Source: Comamonas antarctica
GTDB lineage: Bacteria > Pseudomonadota > Gammaproteobacteria > Burkholderiales > Burkholderiaceae_C
NCBI RefSeq assembly: GCF_013363755.1
Contig: NZ_CP054841.1
Coordinates: forward strand, 496,001-560,000
Reading direction: 5' to 3'
DNA: 64,000 bases
How positions within the stretch are numbered: position 1 is the stretch's first letter; every line of letters starts with the position of its first letter. Shown here piece by piece: positions 43,709 to 52,608 of the stretch. Position numbers and translations under genes: made by a program. The notes beneath the pieces were generated by a model that worked only from the letters and a program-made list of their open reading frames with translations, had not been told where the DNA came from and did no database searches.

Positions 43709-44698
43709 ATGTCGTTCCATTTCGTGACCCGCCGCCGGCTGGTCGCTGGCGCAGCCCTGGCCGCGCTCGGCACCGCGGCCTTCGCCCAGCCCGCAGCGCC
43801 TGGCTATCCGGCCAAGCCCATCACCATCATCGTGCCCTTTGCCGCGGGCGGAAACACCGATGTCAAGACCCGGCTCGTGGCCAAGCGCATGGGCGAGATC
43901 CTGGGCCAGTCGGTGATCGTCGACAACAAGCCCGGCGCCAGCGGCAACATCGGCATGGAGCTCGCCGGCCGCGCCGCGCCCGACGGCTATACGCTGGCCA
44001 TGGGCAGCTTCGGCCCGCTGGCGGTGAATCCCTGGATCTATCCCAAGCTGAACTTCGACCCCAAGGCCTTCGTGCCCATCATCCTGCTGGAGAAAAGCCC
44101 GCTGGTGCTGGTCGCGCCCATGGACCGGCCGTTCGGCAATGTCAACGAGGTCGTGGCCGCGGCCAAGGCCAGGCCCGGCCTGCTGAACATTGCCAACGCC
44201 GGCCCGGGCGGCGCCCACCATCTGTCGGCCGAACTGTTTGAAGCCGCGGCCGGCATCGACATGGTGGGCGTGCCCTTCAAGGGCGGCGGCCCGGCCTCGA
44301 CGGCGCTGATGGCCGGCCAGGTGGACCTGATGTTCGAGCAGACCGGCGCGGCCATGCCGGCGATCCAGACCAAAAAGGTCAAACCCATTGCCGTGACCTC
44401 GGCGCAGCGCCTGCGCTTCATGCCCGACGTGCCGACCTTTGCCGAAGCCGGGTTTCCCGCGGTGACGGTCTCGAACTGGATGGGCTATGTCGCGCCCAGG
44501 GGCACGCCGCCCGAGATCGTGGCCAGGCTGCAGGCCGCATTCGCCAAGGCCATGGAGCACCCGGAAGTCAAGGACCGCATCGTCTCGCAGGGCAACGAGT
44601 TCGGCGGCGGCAGCAGCCAGGACTTCGCCGCCTTCATCGACAGCGAATCGGGCAAGTGGTCCAAGCTGGTGAAGGAACGCGGCATCCGCATGGAGTGA
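43709..44698 (+). CDS. Bug/TctC-family periplasmic receptor
   Basis: Second TctC-family receptor in tandem, 329 residues. The signal peptide starts with RRRLVAGAALAALG and ends AFAQ (about residue 27), with some twin-arginine character. Motifs ITIIVPFAAGGNTDVKTRLV, VIVDNKPGASGNIGMELAG and MVGVPFKGGGPAS are present; the third differs from the usual HVPYKGG, so its ligand may differ from that of the neighbour. The ATG at 43709 follows AGGAGA; the frame is open 30 codons upstream without support. Confidence 0.86.
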   Translation: MSFHFVTRRRLVAGAALAALGTAAFAQPAAPGYPAKPITIIVPFAAGGNTDVKTRLVAKRMGEILGQSVIVDNKPGASGNIGMELAGRAAPDGYTLAMGSFGPLAVNPWIYPKLNFDPKAFVPIILLEKSPLVLVAPMDRPFGNVNEVVAAAKARPGLLNIANAGPGGAHHLSAELFEAAAGIDMVGVPFKGGGPASTALMAGQVDLMFEQTGAAMPAIQTKKVKPIAVTSAQRLRFMPDVPTFAEAGFPAVTVSNWMGYVAPRGTPPEIVARLQAAFAKAMEHPEVKDRIVSQGNEFGGGSSQDFAAFIDSESGKWSKLVKERGIRME

Positions 44699-44713
44699 GC
44701 GGCGCGCGCCGCA

Positions 44714-45682
44714 TCAAGCCTGGCGCGCAGTTGCCGCGGCGCGCCTGCGGCTCTTTTCCTCGGAGCTCGGGCAGTCCCGGGCCGCCTCCTGCTGCAGCCA
44801 GGCCAGAAATGCCGCAAGCCCGGGCCGGGACAGGCTTTCCTCGCGCCAGACGGCGTAATACGACAGCGGCGACAGCACGTTCAGTGCCGGCAGCAGCCGC
44901 ACCAGCCGCCCCGCGGCCAGGTCGTCGCAGGCCATCACGCTGCGCGCCAGTGCAATGCCCTGCCCTTCGGCCGCGGCCTGCAGCACCGCGGCAGCGTTGT
45001 TGATGCGGTGCCCGCGCTCGACCGTCGCGCCCGGCACGCCGACGCGCTCGAACCAGGTCTGCCAGGTCACATAGCCCGAAGGGCCGTCGCCCGTCATGTC
45101 GTGGATCAGCGGGTGCCTGAGCAAATCGGCCGGCTCGCGTATGCGGGCCCTGGCCAGCAAGGCCGGCGAGCAGACCGGAAACACCGCTTCCTCCATGAGC
45201 TTTTGCGCGCAGAGTCCGGGCCAGCGGCCCGCGCCGTAGCGGATGCCCAGGTCGATGCGCTGCACGGCAAAGTCAAGCAGGCGCTGGCTGGTGTCCAGCA
45301 GCAGTTCGGTGCCCGGCTGCTGCGCCGAGAAGCGCTCGATGCGCGGCAGCAGCCATTTGGAGGCAAAGGCCGGGCTCATGGTCAGTTTCAGCACCTCGTG
45401 CGCGGGCGCCTGCCTGAGCCGGGCCAGGCCCAGGCCCAGGCGCTCGAAACCGGCGCGGATATCGGGCAGCGCGGCCAGCGCGGCTTCGGTGGGCACGATG
45501 CGCTGGCGGCCGCTGGCCACGCGCGTGAACAGCGCCACGCCCAGCCACTGCTCCAGGCCGCGCACCAGCTGGCCCACGGCCGCTGAACTCACGTTCAATT
45601 CATCGGCTGCCGCCGAAAAGCTCTGGTGGCGCGCGGCGGCTTCGAAGGCCTTGAGGGCATTGAGATGGGCGGGGGCAGTCAT
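44714..45682 (-). CDS. LysR-family regulator, GcvA-like
   Basis: A 322-residue LysR regulator. The helix-turn-helix lies at residues 4-62 (LNALKAFEAAARHQSFSAAA, VSSAAVGQLVRGLEQWLGV), similar to GcvA/AmpR. The effector domain includes KLTMSPAFASKWLLPRIERF and IDLGIRYGAGRWPGL, typical of that group. The ATG at 45682 (MTAPAHLNALKAFE) is taken; 24 extra codons upstream lack support. It is divergent from the cupin-MFS-TauE operon and convergent with the second Bug gene. GGTAG-C-CTACC (45764-45774) in the divergent promoter is a possible site. Confidence 0.88.
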   Translation of the reverse strand: MTAPAHLNALKAFEAAARHQSFSAAADELNVSSAAVGQLVRGLEQWLGVALFTRVASGRQRIVPTEAALAALPDIRAGFERLGLGLARLRQAPAHEVLKLTMSPAFASKWLLPRIERFSAQQPGTELLLDTSQRLLDFAVQRIDLGIRYGAGRWPGLCAQKLMEEAVFPVCSPALLARARIREPADLLRHPLIHDMTGDGPSGYVTWQTWFERVGVPGATVERGHRINNAAAVLQAAAEGQGIALARSVMACDDLAAGRLVRLLPALNVLSPLSYYAVWREESLSRPGLAAFLAWLQQEAARDCPSSEEKSRRRAAATARQA

Positions 45683-45829
45683 GGGAAAGAATTTCTTGGG
45701 CGGCCGCAAAGAATAAGCCGTTTGCGCCGTCGCCGGGAACAGAGAAGAATTCAACCCTGCTCCGGTAGCCTACCCTTGGCAAAACGGACAAGAAAAAATT
45801 TGCGGCGCATTCCAACCCCTCACCCTCCC

Positions 45830-46516
45830 ATGCACATCAACGCCGATTTCACGCTCGCGGCCAGCGTCAGGCCCGAGAACCATCAGTGGATTGCCTCGCC
45901 ACAAGCCGGCGTCGAGCGCGTCATGCTCGACCGCGTGGGTGCCGAAGTCGCGCGCGCCACCAGCCTGGTGCGCTATGCGCCGGGCTCGGACTTTCGTGCC
46001 CACCGCCATGCGGGCGGCGAGGAAATCCTGGTGCTGTCGGGCGTCTTCTCCGACGAGCATGGCGACTATCCCGCGGGCTGGTACCTGCGCAATCCGCCGG
46101 GCTCGTCGCACAGCCCGCGCAGCGCTCCGGGCGCGGTGATCTTCGTGAAGCTCCAGCAGATGCGCGACGACGAAACGCAGACGGTACGCATCGATACGCG
46201 CGATGCGGCCCGCTGGCAGGCGGCCGACGGCCGCGCGGTCTGCCGGCTCTTCGACGATGCGCACGAACAGGTGTCCATGCTGCGCCTGCCCGGCGCTGCG
46301 CCGCTGACCGTCCCGGAACGCGACGGCATGGAGCTGCTGGTCATTTCCGGCGCGCTGTCGGTCGATGGCATACCGCATCCCGCAGGCAGCTGGATCCGGC
46401 TGCCACCTGGGGCGCATCCTGCCATGCAGGCGCTGGAAGACACGCAGGTCTATGCCAAGACCGGTCCGGGGCTCTGGCCCACCGACAGTGCCGCAGCCGA
46501 GGGCCGTACGCCATGA
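45830..46516 (+). CDS. ChrR-like bicupin protein
   Basis: A 228-residue protein with two cupin folds. The first (about 45-110) resembles the cupin of the anti-sigma factor ChrR: FRAHRHAGGEEILVLSGVFS, then DYPAGWYLRNPPGSSHSP, with the metal-binding H-x-H, E and later H. The second (about 160-225) has lost most ligands (MELLVISGALSVDGIPHPAG). There is no zinc-binding N-terminal anti-sigma domain and no sigma factor nearby, so an anti-sigma role is unlikely. It opens an operon with an MFS and a TauE/SafE permease, linked by ATGA overlaps. It may be a small-molecule oxygenase/isomerase or sensor. Confidence 0.75.
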   Translation: MHINADFTLAASVRPENHQWIASPQAGVERVMLDRVGAEVARATSLVRYAPGSDFRAHRHAGGEEILVLSGVFSDEHGDYPAGWYLRNPPGSSHSPRSAPGAVIFVKLQQMRDDETQTVRIDTRDAARWQAADGRAVCRLFDDAHEQVSMLRLPGAAPLTVPERDGMELLVISGALSVDGIPHPAGSWIRLPPGAHPAMQALEDTQVYAKTGPGLWPTDSAAAEGRTP

Positions 46517-47706
46517 CCATCAACCTTTCGGTGCTGCGCCTTGCCGCCGCCCAGGCGCTGTCGGGCGCCAACTCCATCGTGGTCTATGCCAGCGGCGCGA
46601 TCATCGGCCATATGCTCGCGCCGCGGCCCGAGTGGGCCACGCTGCCCATCACCATGTTCGTGGTCGGCATGGCGCTGGCCACGCTGCCCGCGGGACACAT
46701 TGCGCGGCGCCATGGACGCGCGCGCGCCTTCCTGCTGGGCAATCTTTGCGGTGTGCTGATGGGCCTGCTGGCCGCGCTGGCCATCGTCCAGCAGTCGTTT
46801 GCGCTGTTCTGCCTGGCCACGCTGCTGGGCGGCGCCTACGCGGCCGTGGTGCTGACGTTCCGGTTTGCCGCGGCGGAATGCGTGACGCCCGAGGAGAAGC
46901 CGCGGGCGCTGTCCCTGGTGCTGGCGGGCGGCGTGCTGGCCGGCGTGGTCGGGCCGCAGATGGTCAGCGCCACCATGAATGCCTGGCCGCCCCATGCCTA
47001 TGCGCTGACCTATGTCTGCTCCGCGGCGGTGGCCGTGCTGTCGGCGCTTGTGCTGCGGGGCGTGAAGCTCAACGCGGTGAAGCCGCCGGCGGCGGGCGCC
47101 GCGGTGCGCCCGCTGGGGCCCATCCTGCGCCAGCCGCTGTTCATGGCGGCGCTGCTGTGCGGCACCATCAGCTATCTGCTGATGAATTTCATGATGACCA
47201 GCGCCCCGCTGGCGATGGAGCTGTGCGGCATCTCGCGCCACCATTCCAATATCGGCATCGAGCTGCATGTCGTTGCCATGTATGCTCCGAGCTTTTTCAC
47301 CGGCCGACTGCTCCAACGCTTTGGCGAGCTGCGCGTCATACTTGCCGGGCTGCTGCTCACGGCCTGCGCGGCGGCCACCGGGCTGATGGGCCTGAGCGTC
47401 GAACATTTCTGGGTCGGGCTGGTATTGCTGGGGCTGGGCTGGAATTTCGGCTTCCTCGGCGCATCGGCACTGGTGCTCAAGTGCCATGCGCCCGAAGACG
47501 GCCCGCGCGTGCAGTCGATCAACGATTTCGTGGTGTTCGGCGCCATGGCCATCGGCTCGTTTGCCTCGGGCGGCCTGCTTGCGGCCTACGGCTGGCAGTG
47601 GGTCACGGGCCTGATGCTGCCGTCCGTGGCGCTGGCGGTGCTGGCCTTGCTGTGGCTGGCGAAGAAACCCGCCATGGCCGCATTCCCCTCACCTGACGAC
47701 AAATGA
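46513..47706 (+). CDS. MFS transporter, substrate unknown
   Basis: Major-facilitator protein of 397 residues with about twelve helices. Motif A is IARRHGRARAF after helix 2. It resembles the YfcJ/YbjJ-like group of drug or metabolite exporters. It overlaps the cupin gene by ATGA at the start and the TauE/SafE gene by ATGA at the stop, so the three products should be made together. The presence of two export-type permeases suggests efflux of a toxic anion; the substrate is not known. Confidence 0.83.
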   Translation: MTINLSVLRLAAAQALSGANSIVVYASGAIIGHMLAPRPEWATLPITMFVVGMALATLPAGHIARRHGRARAFLLGNLCGVLMGLLAALAIVQQSFALFCLATLLGGAYAAVVLTFRFAAAECVTPEEKPRALSLVLAGGVLAGVVGPQMVSATMNAWPPHAYALTYVCSAAVAVLSALVLRGVKLNAVKPPAAGAAVRPLGPILRQPLFMAALLCGTISYLLMNFMMTSAPLAMELCGISRHHSNIGIELHVVAMYAPSFFTGRLLQRFGELRVILAGLLLTACAAATGLMGLSVEHFWVGLVLLGLGWNFGFLGASALVLKCHAPEDGPRVQSINDFVVFGAMAIGSFASGGLLAAYGWQWVTGLMLPSVALAVLALLWLAKKPAMAAFPSPDDK

Positions 47707-48470
47707 CGAGTTCCCTGGTATCGATGCTGCCCGCAAACCTGCCGGCGCATCTGCTTTTCATGCTGTTCGTGGCGTTCTCGGTCTATGTGCAGACGCTCAC
47801 CGGTTTTGCCTTGTCGCTGATGCTGCTGGGGCTGGTGGGACTGACGCATCTGTTTCCGCTGCCCGATGCGGTGAATGCGGTTTCCTTCCTGACCATCATC
47901 AATGCCGCGACTTTCCTGCAGCGCCGGCGCCCGATGCGCATCGAGCCCGTCATGATGGTGGCGGTGCTGGCCAGCATGGCGGGCTCGTTCATCGGCATGG
48001 GCATACTGGTCTATCTGGCGGCCAACGCGCTGCAACTGCTGCGCACGCTGCTGGGGCTGATCATCATCGGCTGCGCGCTGCTGCTGTGGCGCATGGGCCA
48101 GCCGCGCGCCACCCCCTCGCCGCCGCGCGTTTTCGCAGCGGTGGGCGCGCTGTCGGGCGTGCTTGGCGGCCTGTTCTCGGCTGCCGGTCCGCCGCTGGTG
48201 TATGTGGTCTACCGCCAGCCCTGGCCGCTGGCGCGCATCCAGGAGTCGCTGATCTTCGCGTTTGGCGTGGGCGCGCTGCTGCGGCTGGTGGTGCTGGGCC
48301 TCGCCGGGCAGATCGGCGCGCAGTCGCTGCTGCTCGCGGCCGAGGCGATTCCGGTGGTGCTGCTGGTGACGCTGCTGAGCGCCAACCGCAAGCCGCCGGT
48401 CTCGCGCGAAACGCTCAAGCACCTGGTCTGCCTGCTGCTGATTGCCGCGGGGGTGGGGATGCTGGCCTGA
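47703..48470 (+). CDS. TauE/SafE-family sulfite/organosulfonate exporter-like permease
   Basis: A 255-residue membrane protein with about eight helices in two repeats. The first repeat has YVQTLTGFALSLMLLGLVG, the second GALSGVLGGLFSAAGPPLVYVVY, the inverted-duplicate signature of the TauE/SafE family. Family members export sulfite, sulfoacetate or other C2 acids. It is the last gene of the cupin operon and ends at a GC-rich bidirectional hairpin. Confidence 0.85.
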   Translation: MTSSLVSMLPANLPAHLLFMLFVAFSVYVQTLTGFALSLMLLGLVGLTHLFPLPDAVNAVSFLTIINAATFLQRRRPMRIEPVMMVAVLASMAGSFIGMGILVYLAANALQLLRTLLGLIIIGCALLLWRMGQPRATPSPPRVFAAVGALSGVLGGLFSAAGPPLVYVVYRQPWPLARIQESLIFAFGVGALLRLVVLGLAGQIGAQSLLLAAEAIPVVLLVTLLSANRKPPVSRETLKHLVCLLLIAAGVGMLA

Positions 48471-48485
48471 GGCGCCACGGCCTTT

Positions 48486-48506
48486 GCGCCGGCGGCTTGC
48501 CGGCGC
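48486..48506. terminator. GC-rich bidirectional hairpin between convergent genes
   Basis: GCGCCGGC, loop GGCTT, GCCGGCGC: an 8-bp perfect stem in the 42-nt gap between the convergent TauE/SafE and TPP-enzyme genes. No U-tract follows, so it may act only as a weak terminator or as an mRNA end-protecting structure. Confidence 0.55.
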
Positions 48507-48512
48507 TGTCGC

Positions 48513-50201
48513 TCAGGGCAGCCGTGCCGACGGCGTGATCTGGCGCGGATCGGTGCTGAGTTCCAGCAGCGAGAATCCCGCTACCTGGCGCGCGCGCGCC
48601 AGCGCCGCAGGAAAGTCTTCGGTGCTGTCCACGCGTTCGGCATGCGCGGCGCCCATGGCCCGGGCCAGCGCCACATAGTCGGGGCCGACCAGGCGCGTGC
48701 CGCTGACCCGGCCCGGGTAGTGGTTCTCCTGGTGCATGCGGATGGTGCCGTACATGCCGTTATTGACCACGAGCACCACCAGGCGCGCGCCGTGTTCGGC
48801 GGCGGTGGCCAACTCCTGCGGGTACATCAGGAAGCAGCCGTCGCCGGCGACGCACAGCACCTCGCGTTCGGGGTGGCGCAGCGCGGCGGCCACGGCGGCG
48901 GGCACGCCGTAGCCCATGGCCCCGCAGGTGGTGGCCAGCTCGGTGCGCGCCGCGCGGTACTGGTAGAAGCGATGCAGCCAGACCGAATAATTGCCGGCGC
49001 CGTTGGTGACCAGGGCGTCGTCCGGCAGCACGGCGCTCGCATGCGCGACGGCCTGGCCCAGATCGACGCCCACGGCCTCGGCCACGCGCCCGGGCGGCTG
49101 GCTGAAGGCTGCATGGGCCTGGCGCGCGGCCAGGGTCCAGCCATCCCAGGGCCGGCTGGCGGGCGCGGCCAGCGCCGCCAGTGCGGCGATGGCGCATGCG
49201 GTGTCGGCCTGCACCCCGATGTCCGGGCGGTAGACGCGCCCGATCTCGCCCGCATCGGGGTGGATGTGGATCAGCCTTTGCCGCGGCACCGGAACCTCGA
49301 GCAGCGTATAGGAGTCGGTCGAGACATCCCCCAGCCGCGTGCCGATGGCCAGGATCAGGTCGGCTCCCTTGACGGCCTCCTTGAGGCGCGGGTTCATGCC
49401 CAGGCTCAGGTGGCCCACGTACTGCGGGCTGCGGTTGTCCAGCGCATCCTGGCGCCGGAAAGCGCAGGCCACGGGCAGGTTCCAGGCGGCCGCGAAACGC
49501 TGCAACTGCTGCGCTGCCGCTGCGCTCCAGCCGCTGCCGCCGGCCACCACCAGCGGCTGGCGTGCCGCCTGCAGCGCCTGCGCGATCTGCGCCAGCGCCG
49601 CATCGGAGGGCGGTACGGCCTGCAATGCGCAGGCGGCAAAGGCCATGGTTTGCGTGGTCTCGACCAGCATGTCCTCGGGCAGCGACACCACCATCGGGCC
49701 CGGGCGGCCCGAGACCGCGGTGTGGAAGGCGCGCGCCACGATCTCGGCCATGCGCGAAGCGTCCGTGACCTCGACCACCCATTTGGCGAGGCCGCCGAAC
49801 ATGGCCTGGTAATCGACCTCCTGGAACGCGTCCCGGCCGACCTGGCGGCGCGCGATCTGGCCGACAAACAGGATCATCGGCGTGGAGTCCTGCTGCGCGA
49901 TATGCACGCCGATGCTGGCGTGGGTGGCGCCCGGCCCGCGCGTGACCATGCAGATGCCCGGGCGCCCGGTCATCTTGCCGTCGGCCTCGGCCATGTTGGC
50001 CGCGCCGCCTTCGTGCTTGGTCACGATCAGCTCGATGCTGCCGCGCGCATCGTGCAGCGCATCCAGCACCGCCAGATAGCTTTCGCCGGGCACGCAGAAC
50101 ACGCGGTCAACGCCGTGCAGGCGCAGCGCGTCGACCAATACCTGTGCCGCGGTGCGCGGGGTGGCGGAGGCGGCGGTCCGGGAGGGGGTGTCTTCAAGCA
50201 T
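48513..50201 (-). CDS. Thiamine-diphosphate-dependent decarboxylase/acetolactate-synthase-like enzyme
   Basis: A 562-residue ThDP enzyme with the full three-domain layout. The catalytic Glu that activates the cofactor is E64 in TKHEGGAANMAEADG; the ThDP/Mg motif is GDG at 453-455 with NN at 480-481. The middle domain has AIGTRLGDVSTDSYTLL. The ATG at 50201 (MLEDTPSR) is chosen because AGGA lies 7 nt upstream; ATG 50207 is too close to it. It is divergent from a Bug receptor and an FMN-dependent 2-hydroxyacid oxidase, which suggests decarboxylation of the 2-oxoacid made by that oxidase (a mandelate-pathway-like logic). Catabolic acetolactate or glyoxylate carboligation remain possible. Confidence 0.85.
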   Translation of the reverse strand: MLEDTPSRTAASATPRTAAQVLVDALRLHGVDRVFCVPGESYLAVLDALHDARGSIELIVTKHEGGAANMAEADGKMTGRPGICMVTRGPGATHASIGVHIAQQDSTPMILFVGQIARRQVGRDAFQEVDYQAMFGGLAKWVVEVTDASRMAEIVARAFHTAVSGRPGPMVVSLPEDMLVETTQTMAFAACALQAVPPSDAALAQIAQALQAARQPLVVAGGSGWSAAAAQQLQRFAAAWNLPVACAFRRQDALDNRSPQYVGHLSLGMNPRLKEAVKGADLILAIGTRLGDVSTDSYTLLEVPVPRQRLIHIHPDAGEIGRVYRPDIGVQADTACAIAALAALAAPASRPWDGWTLAARQAHAAFSQPPGRVAEAVGVDLGQAVAHASAVLPDDALVTNGAGNYSVWLHRFYQYRAARTELATTCGAMGYGVPAAVAAALRHPEREVLCVAGDGCFLMYPQELATAAEHGARLVVLVVNNGMYGTIRMHQENHYPGRVSGTRLVGPDYVALARAMGAAHAERVDSTEDFPAALARARQVAGFSLLELSTDPRQITPSARLP

Positions 50202-50427
50202 GGGCATTTCCTGTGGTGAGCGGGCGGCAAGCCGGCCCGGATTGGCACGCAGTTTAGAAGCCGCTGGCGCCGGGCGCAGCGCGATTTGCGCAGGGCAGCC
50301 GTGCCGAAATCGCGTTGCCGCGCGGGGCCCGGTTTTTCTAGCATGGTCGCTGACGGCACGGCTGCGAAACCGTGGCCGCCACCCCCGCCCGCCGGCCTTT
50401 GCCGCGGCGCCAAAAAGGAGACAAGAC
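50202..50427. promoter_or_regulatory. Divergent promoter with inverted repeat and shared 18-bp element
   Basis: The gap between the TPP-enzyme and Bug genes contains the 18-bp element at 50247-50264 identical to that at 28462-28479, with TTCTAAACT on the minus strand as a likely -10. CGCGATTT (50280-50287) and AAATCGCG (50307-50314) form an 8-bp inverted repeat 27 bp apart, a probable operator. TTGCCG (50315) and TAGCAT (50339-50344), 18 bp apart, are a likely promoter for the Bug gene. A regulator of this region could be the LysR protein encoded at 52609-53541. Confidence 0.55.
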
Positions 50428-51426
50428 ATGCGCAAGAACATTCCCGGCAGGCGCGCCCTGCTGCTCAAAGCCGCCGCTGCCGCCGCCGCGGCCCACTGGC
50501 CGGTCACGCCGGCCCTGGCCGCCGATGCCTGGCCCGAGCGCAGCATCACCTACATCGTGCCGTTCACGCCGGGCGGCGCCACCGATATCCTGGGCCGGCT
50601 CTACAGCCAGGCGCTGGCCCAGAGCCTGAAGGTGCCGGTGGTGGTGGAGAACATCGGCGGCACCGGCGGCAGCCTGGGCTCGGCCAAGGCCGCGCGCGCC
50701 AAACCGGACGGCTACACGCTGGTCGGCGGCACCATCAGCTCGCATGCGATCAACATCAGCATCTACCCCTCCGTGGGCTACGACCCGGTCAAGTCGTTCG
50801 AGCCGGTGATCCTGAGCGGCACGCTGCCCAATGTCATGCTGGTGCGCGCCGACGGGCCGTTCAAGACGCTGGACGACGTCATTGCCGCCGGCAAGAAGCC
50901 CGGCAGCCGCATCAGCTACGGCTCCGCAGGCGTGGGCTCGTCGCAGCACCTGACCGGCGCCTTGTTCGCGCTGGAGACCGGCACCGAGTTGCTGCATGTG
51001 CCGTACAAGGGCTCCGGGCCGGCGCTGCAGGCGCTGATGTCCGGCGAGATCGACCTGCTGTTCGACAACATCACGCCCGGCATTCCCTTTGTCAACGCCG
51101 GCCGGCTGCGCGCGCTGGGCGTGACGTCGCTGCAGGAATCGCGCTCGCTGCCCGGCGTCAAACCGCTGGCGCAGCAGGGCCTGGCGGGCTTCGAGGTGCT
51201 GTCATGGCAGGCCGTGTTCGCGCCGGCCGGCACGCCCGCGCCCATCATCGACAAGCTGCATCGGCACATGGCCGCCACGCTGAAACAGCCCGAGGTGCAG
51301 GAAAAGCTCGCCGCGCTGGGGCTGGACGTCTCGGGCGCGGGCCCGCAGGCGCTGCGCGCGCTGCAGCGCCGCGAGGTGGCCAAATGGGCCGAGGTGGCGC
51401 GCCGCGCCCAGGTCAAGCTGGACTGA
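50428..51426 (+). CDS. Bug/TctC-family periplasmic receptor
   Basis: TctC-family receptor of 332 residues. The leader (RRALLLKAAAAAAAAHW ... ALAAD) runs to about residue 32 with two arginines before the hydrophobic core, a possible Tat-type signal. Motifs ITYIVPFTPGGATDILGRL, VVVENIGGTGGSLGSAKAA and LLHVPYKGSGPALQAL identify the family. AAGGAG at 50415 supports the ATG. It is followed after 9 nt by the FMN oxidase gene, so the ligand is plausibly the 2-hydroxyacid that this enzyme oxidises. Confidence 0.87.
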   Translation: MRKNIPGRRALLLKAAAAAAAAHWPVTPALAADAWPERSITYIVPFTPGGATDILGRLYSQALAQSLKVPVVVENIGGTGGSLGSAKAARAKPDGYTLVGGTISSHAINISIYPSVGYDPVKSFEPVILSGTLPNVMLVRADGPFKTLDDVIAAGKKPGSRISYGSAGVGSSQHLTGALFALETGTELLHVPYKGSGPALQALMSGEIDLLFDNITPGIPFVNAGRLRALGVTSLQESRSLPGVKPLAQQGLAGFEVLSWQAVFAPAGTPAPIIDKLHRHMAATLKQPEVQEKLAALGLDVSGAGPQALRALQRREVAKWAEVARRAQVKLD

Positions 51427-51435
51427 CAGGCCTCC

Positions 51436-52596
51436 ATGAGCACACTCCAGCACATCCATGCCCTGGCGGATTTCGAGGCCCCGGCGCGCCGCAGGCTGCC
51501 GCGCCAGCTGTTCAGCTACATCAGCAATGGCGCGGACGATGAGTCCTCGCTGCGCGCGAACCGCGCGGCGTTCGGGCGCTATGCGTTCGTGCCGCGCATG
51601 CTCGAGGGCGTGGCCCGGCGCTCGCAGCAGATCGAGCTGTTCGGCCAGACCTACCAGTCGCCGTTCGGCATCTCTCCGGTCGGCCTTGCGGCCATGTGGT
51701 GCTACCGCGGCGACCTGGTGCTGGCCCAGGCGGCGCAGCAGCTGGGCATTCCCGCGGTGATGAGCGGGGCCTCGCTGATTCCCATGGAGGAAGTGGCCGC
51801 CGCCGCGCCCGGCACCTGGTTCCAGGCCTATATGCCGGGCGAGCCGGCGCGCGTCGAGGCGCTGATCGCGCGCATCGCGCAGGCCGGCTTCAAGACCCTG
51901 GTGGTGACGGTGGACCTGCCGGTGCAGGTCAATCCCGAGCGCTACCTGAAGAATGGCTTCAGCACGCCGCTGCGCCCCAGCCTGCGGCTGGCCTGGGACG
52001 GCCTCAGCCATCCGCGCTGGCTTGCCGGCACCTTCCTGAAGACGCTGGCGCGGCATGGCATGCCGCACTTCGAGAACTGGCGCGCCGAGCGCGGCGCGCC
52101 GATCCTCGCGGCGCGCGCCGAACGCGACTTCCAGGCGCGCGATCACCTGGACTGGACGCACCTGGGCGTCATGCGCGAGCTGTGGAAGGGGCCGCTGGTG
52201 GTCAAGGGCATCCTGCGCTGGCAGGACGCGGTGAAGGCGCAGAAGCTGGGCGTCGACGGCATCATCGTCTCCAACCACGGCGGCCGGCAGCTCGATGGCG
52301 CGATCTCGCCGCTGCGCGTGCTGCCGGAAATCGTGCAGGCCGCCCCCGGGCTCACGGTGATGATGGACAGCGGCATCCGCCGCGGCAGCGATGTGCTCAA
52401 GGCGCTGGCGCTGGGCGCGCGCTGCGTGTTCAACGGCCGCTCCTTCAACTATGCGGCCACCGTGGCCGGGCCCGAGGGCGTGCGCCATGCGATCCAGATC
52501 CTGCGCAGCGAAGTGCAGCGCAACATGGCCTTGCTGGGCATCAACCGGCTGGACGAACTCGATGCCGCGCTGGTGCGCGACCAGCGGCGCGACTGA
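51436..52596 (+). CDS. FMN-dependent alpha-hydroxy-acid oxidase/dehydrogenase
   Basis: A 386-residue TIM-barrel flavoenzyme of the lactate/mandelate dehydrogenase and glycolate oxidase family. Family landmarks: LFSYISNGADDESSLRANR, PFGISPVGLAAMWCYRGD, TLVVTVDLPVQVNPER, LVVKGILRWQDAVKA and the active-site SNHGGRQLDGA around residue 280 (catalytic His and substrate-binding Arg), then DSGIRRGSDVLKALALGA for FMN phosphate. It oxidises an L-2-hydroxyacid to the 2-oxoacid and hands electrons to quinone or oxygen. It is cotranscribed with a Bug receptor and divergent from a ThDP enzyme that could take over the 2-oxoacid. Confidence 0.9.
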   Translation: MSTLQHIHALADFEAPARRRLPRQLFSYISNGADDESSLRANRAAFGRYAFVPRMLEGVARRSQQIELFGQTYQSPFGISPVGLAAMWCYRGDLVLAQAAQQLGIPAVMSGASLIPMEEVAAAAPGTWFQAYMPGEPARVEALIARIAQAGFKTLVVTVDLPVQVNPERYLKNGFSTPLRPSLRLAWDGLSHPRWLAGTFLKTLARHGMPHFENWRAERGAPILAARAERDFQARDHLDWTHLGVMRELWKGPLVVKGILRWQDAVKAQKLGVDGIIVSNHGGRQLDGAISPLRVLPEIVQAAPGLTVMMDSGIRRGSDVLKALALGARCVFNGRSFNYAATVAGPEGVRHAIQILRSEVQRNMALLGINRLDELDAALVRDQRRD

Positions 52597-52608
52597 GGCG
52601 GCCGCCGC

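Noticed and set aside
45830..46516. Anti-sigma factor ChrR
   Set aside because: The cupin resembles ChrR but the zinc-binding anti-sigma domain and a sigma-factor neighbour are missing.
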